DNA from: JAAHGY01 sp051439365
GTDB lineage: Bacteria > Cyanobacteriota > Cyanobacteriia > CAKZMO01
NCBI GenBank assembly: GCA_051439365.1
Contig: JBFRWC010000245.1
Coordinates: 1-6,622 of the forward strand
Length of the DNA: 6,622 bases
Reading direction: 5' to 3'
A program made the position numbers and the translations under genes. Below the pieces are notes generated by a model. It saw only the letters and a program-made list of their open reading frames with translations. It searched no databases and was not told the origin of the DNA. Below, piece by piece: positions 1 through 6,150 of this stretch; position 1 is the first letter of the stretch; each line of letters starts with the position of its first letter.

Positions 1-1311
1 TTTTTCAACCGCATCGATCATGTGGTCGTTTTTCGTTCTCTCAGCTTTGAGGCAATGGGTCGCATCACCCGGCGAGAATTAGACAAACTCCTAGAGCGGG
101 AAGGCATCCAAAAGCGTAATTTACTGGTAGAAATTGACGATGCTATCATTGGCCAGTTACTCGCTCAAGGCTTTCATCCCAAGTACGGTGCCCGTCCCCT
201 CAAACGAGAGATTGAAAAAAGCGTCATTGTTCCCCTAGCGTCCCTGCTCATTCACCAAGAACCCAACGCGAACCATATTCTCCGATTTCAGGTGCGCTCC
301 GACAAAGTCCATCTTGATTTGATCCCGATCGTCGCCCCCGTAGAAATGCCCCCCAAGCCTGTCCCTACGATAAAGCAGGCGAAGGCGATCGCAGCTCTAC
401 TGATAGATCTAACGAACCAGCAAGAGATTCTCCTGGAAATCGAAACTTCCTCCATGTTCAGGACTCTCCGCACCACCATGAACCGCCTCCTCACTCAAAG
501 CTACGCCCCTCACTTTTGGGACGACCCCACCACTGCCCGTCAAACCCTTAGCCGCATCTATCATCTCGATCGCGTCATCAATCGCTGGGGGACCCTCTTG
601 GAGCGTTCTGATCGCCTCATCGTGAAAGGGGAAGCGATGCAGCGCAGTTCCCCTCCGGCCAACGCCCTGATCAAATTAGAAGCCGACACCGATCAGCTAG
701 AATCAGACCTTTCCTATTGGCAATTGGAATGCGCCGGGTTATCGTCAGGCTACCAACACGATCGCGCCCTCATCAGTTTTGTGGCGATCGGAACTGATAG
801 TCAACCTTGGCTGGAACAACTGGTGCAAGTTTACGCCACCTGGGCCAGACGCAAAGGCTACGACTGTGAATTACTGAGGCCAAAGGGCGATCGCCGTGCC
901 TGGGGACTGTACATTAACGGCAGCAACGTGTTCACCATTCTCCAAGGGGAAGCAGGATTGCATAAGCTCAATCGGAATGGAGGGCAAAGTGGGGGAGCAA
1001 GTGGAAGCCAGAGTGGGGGCGATCGCCAAAAATTCCTCGTCCGCCTGCGTCTCTTGGCCGTTCCCGAACCCATCGACACACTCGACACCCCTCACGACAA
1101 TCTCCACCAGCTCATGATGGCGGCCCCCACCTCTGACATGGCTAACACTGATATCCTGGTTCGCGTCTACAACCAAGGTCGCCACGCATCTGTGCGCGAT
1201 CCCCGAACAGGGGTTAAGGTTAGCAATGTGCGATCAGTTTTGGAACAAGGCGATTTGGATGTATTTTTGTTAGCGACATTGCAGCAAGATACTAAGCGGG
1301 AAAACAGCTAA
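1..1311 (+). CDS. Clp/Hsp100 AAA+ C-terminal module fused to a degenerate RF2-like release factor (5' partial)
   Basis: The reading frame is open from base 1 and no start is visible; the GTG at 22 is an internal codon. 436 residues are seen. Residues 1-105 are the end of a Clp/Hsp100 second AAA+ domain: FFNRID (Arg4 matches the ClpB arginine finger) and GARPLKR at 63-69 (sensor 2). After a linker, residues ~155-357 resemble domains 1 and 2 of RF2: FWDD at 172-175, a helical segment, then YATWARRKGY and EAGLHKLNR, which parallel E. coli RF2 ETGVHKLVR. Residues 385-427 match the RF2 C-terminal tail (RTGV, then VLEQGDLD). The intervening RF2 part, about 115 residues with the catalytic GGQ domain, is reduced to ~27 residues. 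The SPF codon-recognition motif is also gone, replaced by a Gly/Ser-rich loop. I infer an ATP-driven unfoldase or remodeller that may dock on the ribosome A site without releasing peptide. Fusion and losses are seen; function is inference. Usual Clp proteins end after the GARPLKR domain. Confidence 0.85.
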   Translation, partial: FFNRIDHVVVFRSLSFEAMGRITRRELDKLLEREGIQKRNLLVEIDDAIIGQLLAQGFHPKYGARPLKREIEKSVIVPLASLLIHQEPNANHILRFQVRSDKVHLDLIPIVAPVEMPPKPVPTIKQAKAIAALLIDLTNQQEILLEIETSSMFRTLRTTMNRLLTQSYAPHFWDDPTTARQTLSRIYHLDRVINRWGTLLERSDRLIVKGEAMQRSSPPANALIKLEADTDQLESDLSYWQLECAGLSSGYQHDRALISFVAIGTDSQPWLEQLVQVYATWARRKGYDCELLRPKGDRRAWGLYINGSNVFTILQGEAGLHKLNRNGGQSGGASGSQSGGDRQKFLVRLRLLAVPEPIDTLDTPHDNLHQLMMAAPTSDMANTDILVRVYNQGRHASVRDPRTGVKVSNVRSVLEQGDLDVFLLATLQQDTKRENS

Positions 1312-1391
1312 GCAGAGGGTAAATCCACATCCTCTCTTATTCTGCTGACAAGTCGCACATTTTGGCTCTCTGTGGAAAGCGAAAAAATTAA

Positions 1392-1425
1392 CGAGAGCGA
1401 GGGCGTGGAGTGCCTCACGCTCTCG
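1392..1425 (-). terminator. Terminator-like hairpin downstream of tldD
   Basis: An 8-bp perfect inverted repeat (CGAGAGCG at 1392-1399, CGCTCTCG at 1418-1425) encloses a loop that can pair further (CGTG with CACG). Read on the minus strand, the stem is followed by TTAATTTTTT (1381-1391 on the plus strand), the layout of a Rho-independent terminator. It lies about 70 bases past the tldD stop. In the plus direction no T-run follows directly (the nearest is at ~1445-1450), so termination of the convergent Clp-RF gene here is less clear. Confidence 0.45.
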
Positions 1426-1492
1426 CCTTAAGTTGATCCCCCAAATTTTTTGAGGCCGAACGTGAATCGGGGGAAGGTGAAGTGGAAACAGA

Positions 1493-2890
1493 CTACGTGG
1501 CATCCCCTCCCACAACGACTCCTCGCACCCTCAAACTAGGCCCACCACAGCCCACCGCCAAACCACTTTGTCCACCTTTTCCACAGCCTCCTGATTCATC
1601 CCAGTGAAAATCATCGCCAATAGCCTCGATATCCGCAAGAGTGGTAAAGACATTGCCCGATAGGGTCACATCTCGCACAGGTTCAGCTCGGTGGCCATTG
1701 CGGATCATCCAAGCTTCCCCTGCCGTAAACGTAAACATCTCGCCGTTGGTCATGCCACCCAACCAGTTACGGGCATACACTCCTTCCCCAATCTCCGCAA
1801 ACAAATCAGCCACAGGAGTCTTGCCCCGACCCAGCCAGGTATTGGTCATCCGCACAATCGGAGGATAATGATAGTTAAGACAGCGGGCATTGCCTGTGGG
1901 GGCTTCATTCAACTTGCCAGCCGTTTCGCGGGAATGTAACCGTCCCACCAACACTCCATCTTTGATCAACTGGGTGGTACTGGCGGGAACCCCTTCATCA
2001 TCATAGGCATAGCTACCTCGGTGTCCAGGAGAAGCCGCACCATCGAAGATCTGAAGATCAGCAGGACCAAAGGTGCGCCCCAGTTTCATCACCCTCAGCA
2101 AATCCGGGTTTTCGTAAGCCATGTCCGCTTCAGACAAGTGACCGAAGGCTTCATGGACAAACAACCCCGTCAAAATTGGATCAATCACGACCGTATAGGT
2201 TCCCCCGCGCACCGGAGGCAGGGTCAAGGCATCCACGGCCCGCTGCGCTGCAGCTTTCACGGGATTATTCAGTTGCTCCAAGTCTTCGTAACCATTACAG
2301 GAACCAATGGTTTCCCGGCCTGTTTGCACAGTGGCTCCATCACGGGCTGTGGCAGCAAAGCGCATTTCCATGTCAACCCAGGCTTGTTCAATCAAGGTGC
2401 CGTCACTCGTTGCCAGGAGAGTCCGCTGATGGCTATCACTGTAGCGGACCGAGGTCGTGGTGATGCGATCGCTCACACTCCTCAGCAGGTCGGCATAGTG
2501 ATGACACAAGGCTTTTTTCTGAGCGAGGGGAATGGTGCGGGGATCGGTGCCGACCATACGAACTTTCTGCTGATCCTGAACGGGCTCAACAGGGGCCAAG
2601 TAGGTCATGCCATCTCCCACTCGTCGAGCCGCCGCGATCGCCGCCTCCACATGGTCTACCAGATCCTCCAGACTATCAAAACTGGCAAATCCCCAGCCTC
2701 CCCGATAACAAGCCCGGACATGCCCACCCAGGGCAAGACCCTCGCTCAAGGTTTCAACGCGATCGCCGCGCAGCAAAATCGAGCTACCTTCTCCCTCCTC
2801 CAAACGAATGGCAAGATAATCAACTTGGCTACCATATCGCTTAATCACATCAGTCAGCCAGTTCGGTGCATCAGTAAACCTATTTGACAT
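1493..2890 (-). CDS. tldD: TldD-family metalloprotease
   Basis: TldD/PmbA (U62) family protease. In bacteria, TldD pairs with TldE/PmbA to degrade unfolded peptides and, in E. coli, to mature peptides such as microcin B17; it is cytosolic. The 465-residue product is close to E. coli TldD (481). The HEAFGH motif at 246-251 supplies the two zinc-binding histidines (His246, His251) and catalytic Glu247. Cys436 in GGCGKGGQ is placed like the third metal ligand near the C-terminus, so the site looks intact. Other family landmarks are GSYAYDDEGVP and NWLGGMTNGEMFTFTAGEAW. I chose the ATG at 2890 (MSNRFTDAP); an in-frame TTG at 2914 adds eight residues, has no better ribosome site and lacks family support. 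No clear Shine-Dalgarno precedes either. No tldE partner is in the window, as is common in cyanobacteria where they are apart. It converges with the Clp-RF gene, 181 bp between stops. Confidence 0.94.
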   Translation of the reverse strand: MSNRFTDAPNWLTDVIKRYGSQVDYLAIRLEEGEGSSILLRGDRVETLSEGLALGGHVRACYRGGWGFASFDSLEDLVDHVEAAIAAARRVGDGMTYLAPVEPVQDQQKVRMVGTDPRTIPLAQKKALCHHYADLLRSVSDRITTTSVRYSDSHQRTLLATSDGTLIEQAWVDMEMRFAATARDGATVQTGRETIGSCNGYEDLEQLNNPVKAAAQRAVDALTLPPVRGGTYTVVIDPILTGLFVHEAFGHLSEADMAYENPDLLRVMKLGRTFGPADLQIFDGAASPGHRGSYAYDDEGVPASTTQLIKDGVLVGRLHSRETAGKLNEAPTGNARCLNYHYPPIVRMTNTWLGRGKTPVADLFAEIGEGVYARNWLGGMTNGEMFTFTAGEAWMIRNGHRAEPVRDVTLSGNVFTTLADIEAIGDDFHWDESGGCGKGGQSGLAVGCGGPSLRVRGVVVGGDAT

Positions 2891-3302
2891 GGTAAAAATA
2901 CTTAACAGACTCAACAGACATTACAGGGTGCGGTACAAGCCACGAGACGAACCACAAAACGCTCTAGAGATGCCAAGACCAGCCTCTAGTACCAGGCAGT
3001 CGTTTGAGCATTGTATAGAGCATAGCAATATGAAGCAAGCGATATCCATACAATTGAGTGGGTTAGTCTTTCCAGTCCTCTGTGCCATGGCTTGCCATTG
3101 CTATCTGCCTCTCTATCATTGCGTTAAGTTTGGCTAGCATTTGGGCATTCTGAAACTACAGGGCTTGTCCCTTCCATGTCGCTTTCACCGCCTCGCTCCT
3201 CTAGTCTTGTTTCTCCATTGGTTGCCATGTTCGTATTTTCCGATATTGCCCTCCACCATCGTACAGGCCCCGGCAAAAGTAACAAAATGGGGGGCCAGAC
3301 TG

Positions 3303-3330
3303 TTGTGGGTCCGTTGCCAAGGGCTAAAAT
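3303..3330 (+). promoter_or_regulatory. Weak candidate promoter for the kinase gene
   Basis: TTGTGG (3303-3308) and TAAAAT (3325-3330) are separated by 16 bases, an imperfect sigma-70-type pair. It would give a leader of about 160 bases containing the 28-bp palindrome. The -35 matches only at TTG, so chance is a real alternative. Confidence 0.25.
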
Positions 3331-3437
3331 AATTCAAGCCAATCTGCTTGAGCTTATCTCTAGCCGTTTTCCCTGGGTTAGCATTGTGCCTACAAGCAGC
3401 AACTTGTCTCAAGACCATCCCTATGCAGCTTCAATAG

Positions 3438-3465
3438 CAAGCGTTGAGCGATCGCTCAACGCTTG
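3438..3465. repeat. Perfect 28-bp palindrome centred on a HIP1 octamer
   Basis: Each 14-base arm (left arm CAAGCGTTGAGCGA, 3438-3451) is the exact reverse complement of the other, with no spacer. The central eight bases are HIP1 (GCGATCGC, 3448-3455), but the symmetry extends ten bases beyond HIP1 on each side. The next bases (G and A) break it. It ends 34 bases before the kinase ATG. The position suits an operator for a dimeric repressor or a leader hairpin, although a stem without a loop would have to open a few central pairs. Confidence 0.85.
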
Positions 3466-3499
3466 ATGACTCTCAGTGTTCCAGTAAGAGGGCAACTCA

Positions 3500-5233
3500 A
3501 TGACCGTTAACTCCAATCCCACCTGTCCCCCAGATACGGCAGCGCCTACGCCTCCCCCTCATTCAGACAACCGGGCTAACCCAAATGAGGGCCGCGTTCT
3601 GGCGGATCGTTACGTCTTGGGCGAACAACTGGGGCAAGGGGCAATGGGGCAAGTGTACGCGGCTAAAGACGCGAAGTTCAAATTTAGTGATCACAAGGCT
3701 CTCGCAGTCAAATTCCTCGCTCAGTCGTTAATGAATGAGCAGATGAAAAAGCGGTTTGAACTGGAGGCTGACATCTGTGCTGAGTTGGGGCGGCGCAGCA
3801 TCCATATTATTCGGGTGATTGACCACGGTGTTGATGAGTTTCAAACTCCCTTCTATGTGATGGACTACCTTGAGGGCCAGAGTTTGAATGAAGTTATTCG
3901 TGAAAAACCCCTACCTGTACCCCGATTCCTTAACTTTTGCCGTCAAATTTGCTTAGGACTACAAAAAGCCCATCAAGGCATTGAACTGGATGGCGAACTC
4001 TACCCCGTTATTCATCGAGATATTAAACCCAGTAATATCTTTATCACATCTGATGAAACTCTAGGGGAACTGGTAAAAATTCTGGACTTTGGGATTGCCA
4101 AGACCTTGCAGGATGATGGTGAAAGTGCGACCAAGTGCTTTATGGGAACTCTGGCTTACTCATCACCAGAGCAGATGGAAGGGCGAAATTTGGACCATCG
4201 CTCTGACATTTACAGCCTCGGCATCATGCTCTTTCAAATGTTGACGGGGAGAATGCCACTCAATGCGGATACTCGGACCTTTGGCGGTTGGTATCACGCC
4301 CATCGGGAAAAAGCTCCCCGTTTGTTGGGAGAGGCGAACCCAGCGATCAAGGTACCCAAATTATTGGAAAGCCTAATTATGAGTTGCCTGGAAAAGAATC
4401 CAGACAACCGCCCCCAAAATGTAGCCGATATTATTACTGAGCTAGACCCGTTGTGGAAACGATTTCGTCAGGCGGAGGATATCGGGGGTCGCATTCAAGG
4501 TCTGCTGCGGAATATTCCCGTCCAGCCGGGGAAAAACGAGGCCCAAACTCACCCAGACTCCTCCCATCCCAGCCCCCCAAAAAAGGCCAAGACACCGGGC
4601 CGCCGTCCAGGAACGGTGTTATCACCCGATGAGATTTGTCGATTGGCCCAATGGCCTAAAAATATGCCCCCAGCAGAGATTGTTTTCCCTAAGGTGTTAG
4701 AGACCAGTGAGCGATCGCTGGCTACGTTATGGGCCATGCTGCCGCAAGCAACCATTGATGGCTTACGCCACTGCTTACCCTATAATCAATACCTTTTTAC
4801 CCCATCACCTTATCCCGTCCTGCTATGGCTGACGGCTCTCTACGCAGCCGACAAAAAGCCCAAGTGGCTTCCCTGTTACCTAGATTTGAAACGATCTGGC
4901 CAAGAGATGCTACAGCTTTTAGTTGAGGCCAAGGAATACCGTGTGCTGTTTTTTGCTTTGGAAGCACCACAGAGATGTGCGCTGGTACAAACCTTAACGA
5001 TTACCGAGCCAGCACCCGATCGCTACGGCTTTGTCGGGTTATCCGGGAGTACCCATACTGAGAAGGTTGAGGCTCAGGCTAAAAAACTAGATGAGTTTAG
5101 GATCATGAGCCAGATATTACCCAAAACGTCTCCAGAGCTAGTTAAGTTCAGTAAAGATGAATTGAAGAAAGAGTTGAATAAACTCAAGCCTGTGATTGAG
5201 CAAAAGTTGGAAGCGATTCCTTTCATGCGCTGA
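3500..5233 (+). CDS. Soluble Ser/Thr protein kinase with an unrecognised C-terminal region
   Basis: Hanks-type (eukaryotic-like, Pkn/Spk) protein kinase of 577 residues. A Pro-rich N-terminal tail (1-30) precedes the kinase domain (~37-320). Visible motifs: glycine loop GQGAMGQVY (45-53), ATP-anchoring Lys71 in AVKF, catalytic loop HRDIKPSN (172-179, Asp174), DFG (196-198), GTLAYSSPEQ (216-225) as the P+1/APE region, and DHRSDIYSLG (232-241). All core catalytic residues are present, so it should be active. A short insertion (GIELDGELYPV, 160-170) precedes the HRD motif. A basic, Pro-rich linker (~345-372) leads to a C-terminal region (~373-577) that I do not recognise; it ends in a Lys/Glu-rich helix. 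No transmembrane segment is seen, unlike many bacterial PASTA kinases, so it is probably cytosolic. The ATG at 3500 follows AAGAGGG (3486-3492) with good spacing. Substrates are unknown; the gene stands alone. Confidence 0.93.
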   Translation: MTVNSNPTCPPDTAAPTPPPHSDNRANPNEGRVLADRYVLGEQLGQGAMGQVYAAKDAKFKFSDHKALAVKFLAQSLMNEQMKKRFELEADICAELGRRSIHIIRVIDHGVDEFQTPFYVMDYLEGQSLNEVIREKPLPVPRFLNFCRQICLGLQKAHQGIELDGELYPVIHRDIKPSNIFITSDETLGELVKILDFGIAKTLQDDGESATKCFMGTLAYSSPEQMEGRNLDHRSDIYSLGIMLFQMLTGRMPLNADTRTFGGWYHAHREKAPRLLGEANPAIKVPKLLESLIMSCLEKNPDNRPQNVADIITELDPLWKRFRQAEDIGGRIQGLLRNIPVQPGKNEAQTHPDSSHPSPPKKAKTPGRRPGTVLSPDEICRLAQWPKNMPPAEIVFPKVLETSERSLATLWAMLPQATIDGLRHCLPYNQYLFTPSPYPVLLWLTALYAADKKPKWLPCYLDLKRSGQEMLQLLVEAKEYRVLFFALEAPQRCALVQTLTITEPAPDRYGFVGLSGSTHTEKVEAQAKKLDEFRIMSQILPKTSPELVKFSKDELKKELNKLKPVIEQKLEAIPFMR

Positions 5234-5400
5234 AGTGGGCAAGGGAGGAGATAGTCTTGATTGTCTCGCACGATCGCAGCGATATAGGTGTTGGGTTCGT
5301 CCAGATAGCCAAGCATTAGCTTTTCTCGGTTTTGCAATCTGCTTCTACGGCCTGGGCGATCGCCAATATATTTACACAATCATACCCAGCCGGACGCACC
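5234..5400. other. Convergent spacer between kinase and trmO genes
   Basis: This 167-bp stretch lies between the stops of two convergent genes. I see no clear terminator hairpin. A HIP1 site is at 5356-5363. On the minus strand two overlapping short frames look mildly protein-like: one ends in EADCKTEKS with its stop near 5310, and the other starts at an ATG overlapping that stop. Neither is recognisable, and neither has enough length to call a gene. Confidence 0.5.
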
Positions 5401-6006
5401 TTAAATATCTCTAGATTGGGGACGATCTTGGTTCACGGGACGAATGCGATCGCTCTCCTGACCCAAAATATCTGTTTCTTGAACCTGATCGGCTTCCATC
5501 TCACTGACATAACCGCAATGGGAGTCAGGAAACGCATCGCAGTAGGTGACATAGGGCTTAATATCCAGTACCGGGGTCTGATCCAACAAATCCACTCCGG
5601 CCACCGTTAGGGTTAAGCCCTCTATATCGATTAATTGAATCGCACTCAGCCCAATGGGATTAGGGCGATGGGGAGCACGGGTAGCCAAGGTGCCCCGTTT
5701 TACTTTGGGGCCACGGGGAGGTTGCACGGTGGGATTCCAGCGTTGGTTGAGGTGAAGCCAGGTGATCACCCAGATCCGATCGAACCCATCTAGGTCTTTG
5801 AGGGCGATCGCGGGCACAAGGTCGGAGAATAGTTCGATGTGGGCGATCGCGGGCTGATAACCATTGGGCACCGTTTGTAACGTTGCCTGTCGAGGGGTGC
5901 CATGACGCTCTGTATAGGGAGAATGCACCACCCCAATCGGCCGCATACCAATGCTTTCAGGGAAGTCTGTGGCGTGAATGTAATCTTTGGGGGGGAGTTT
6001 TGGCAT
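5401..6006 (-). CDS. trmO: tRNA (t6A37) N6-methyltransferase TrmO
   Basis: TrmO (TsaA/YaeB, UPF0066 family) uses S-adenosylmethionine to methylate N6 of threonylcarbamoyladenosine at position 37 of certain tRNAs, tuning decoding of ACN threonine codons. The 201-residue product shows the family landmarks: IGVVHSPY (24-31), PRQ (38-40), FDRIWVITWLH (75-85), the signature LATRAPHRPNPIGLS (107-121) and LDIKPYV (147-153). These align well with E. coli TsaA (FATRSTFRPNPIGMS, VDIKPYL). It lacks the full C-terminal domain of the 235-residue E. coli protein. Its last ~30 residues are charged, low in complexity and unlike the family, so it is a single-domain form. The ATG at 6006 is supported by GGAAGG nine bases upstream; an internal Met21 starts closer to the conserved domain but has no comparable site. 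It is divergent from psbA and may share its control region. Confidence 0.93.
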   Translation of the reverse strand: MPKLPPKDYIHATDFPESIGMRPIGVVHSPYTERHGTPRQATLQTVPNGYQPAIAHIELFSDLVPAIALKDLDGFDRIWVITWLHLNQRWNPTVQPPRGPKVKRGTLATRAPHRPNPIGLSAIQLIDIEGLTLTVAGVDLLDQTPVLDIKPYVTYCDAFPDSHCGYVSEMEADQVQETDILGQESDRIRPVNQDRPQSRDI

Positions 6007-6015
6007 GGGCGATCG

Positions 6016-6021
6016 CCTTCC
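6016..6021 (-). promoter_or_regulatory. trmO ribosome binding site
   Basis: Minus-strand GGAAGG sits nine bases before the ATG at 6006 and decides this start over Met21. A HIP1 octamer (6009-6016) fills the spacer between it and the start codon and touches its first base, so the self-complementary GCGATCGC could mask or space the site. Confidence 0.6.
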
Positions 6022-6053
6022 ATCTAGTCAAGATAAGCAATTGTCTTAAAGGG

Positions 6054-6069
6054 GTTTACAAAAGTAAAC
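6054..6069. promoter_or_regulatory. GTTTAC-AAAA-GTAAAC inverted repeat with an HLR1-like half-site
   Basis: A perfect 6-bp inverted repeat with a four-base spacer lies midway between the divergent trmO and psbA starts. TTTACAAA (6055-6062) fits one half of the HLR1 consensus (G/T)TTACA(T/A)(T/A), the binding site of the light-response regulator RpaB. The second direct half-site expected four bases later is absent; GTTAATAT at 6076-6083 fits six of eight positions at a longer distance. RpaB or another symmetric regulator is an inference. Confidence 0.35.
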
Positions 6070-6083
6070 AATACGGTTAATAT
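6055..6083 (+). promoter_or_regulatory. Candidate psbA promoter
   Basis: TTTACA (6055-6060) and TAATAT (6078-6083) are separated by 17 bases. This would start transcription near 6090 and give a leader of about 60 bases. TATAAC (6081-6086) is a closer -10 match but would need a 20-base spacer. The -35 overlaps the HLR1-like half-site, the expected arrangement for light-controlled repression or activation. Confidence 0.5.
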
Positions 6084-6090
6084 AACTACA

Positions 6091-6112
6091 TGAGGTGGAT
6101 AACCTCACCTCA
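6091..6112 (+). promoter_or_regulatory. Stem-loop at the predicted 5' end of the psbA leader, with alternative pairing
   Basis: TGAGGTG (6091-6097) pairs perfectly with CACCTCA (6106-6112) across an 8-base loop. TGAGGT can instead pair with ACCTCA at 6102-6107 across five bases. The two hairpins are mutually exclusive because ACCTCA occurs twice in tandem. Six T's follow at 6120-6125. If transcription starts near 6090, the structure caps the 5' end, where it could protect psbA mRNA from 5'-end-dependent decay; a weak attenuator is an alternative. Confidence 0.5.
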
Positions 6113-6150
6113 AACATTGTTTTTTCATAAGCGACAAGCACTCATTAACT

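Larger units (their letters stand above)
2891..3499. other. 609-bp intergenic region between divergent tldD and kinase genes
   Basis: No convincing gene is seen. Short open frames on both strands (the longest plus-strand one is 96 codons at 3176-3466) have no recognisable domain and no good ribosome site, and they look unlike protein in composition. The region must hold the divergent promoters of tldD (minus) and the kinase (plus). What can be named is one weak plus-strand promoter candidate at 3303-3330 and a perfect palindrome at 3438-3465. No tRNA, rRNA or known riboswitch pattern was recognised. At this length, an unannotated small RNA or a decayed gene is possible. Confidence 0.6.
385..6016. 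repeat. Dispersed HIP1 octamers (GCGATCGC)
   Basis: Thirteen copies were found by eye at 385, 887, 1019, 2465, 2634, 2759, 3448, 4711, 5356, 5446, 5804, 5843 and 6009 (first base of each). Chance would predict far fewer than one in a window this size. HIP1 is the hallmark palindrome of many cyanobacterial genomes. None occurs in the psbA leader or the visible psbA coding part, which fits the different codon use of this highly expressed gene. Confidence 0.95.

Noticed and set aside
22..24. GTG as start codon of the Clp-RF gene
   Set aside because: The frame is open to base 1, and the preceding codons read FFNRIDH, a conserved Clp motif. The gene starts outside the window.
858..1185. Small open frames on both strands within the Clp-RF gene
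   Set aside because: They overlap the recognised RF2-like coding region in other frames and have no domain or start signal of their own.
2021..2887. 288-codon plus-strand open frame opposite tldD
   Set aside because: It is antisense to a clearly recognised TldD with an intact HEAFGH motif. The frame has no recognisable domain and no ribosome site, so it is a shadow frame.
2912..2914. TTG as start of tldD, adding eight residues
   Set aside because: It has no better ribosome site than the ATG at 2890, TTG is a rare start, and the extra residues do not match the family.
3438..3465. Palindrome as an intrinsic terminator
   Set aside because: No T-run follows on either strand, and there is no gene ending just upstream on the plus strand.
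3176..3466. 96-codon plus-strand open frame upstream of the kinase
   Set aside because: There is no Shine-Dalgarno and no recognisable domain, and its end falls within the HIP1 palindrome. Composition looks like translated noncoding DNA.
5074..5379. 101-codon minus-strand open frame over the kinase end and spacer
   Set aside because: Most of it is antisense to the kinase C-terminus and it has no recognisable domain. Only the spacer part looks mildly protein-like and is reported as a weak finding.
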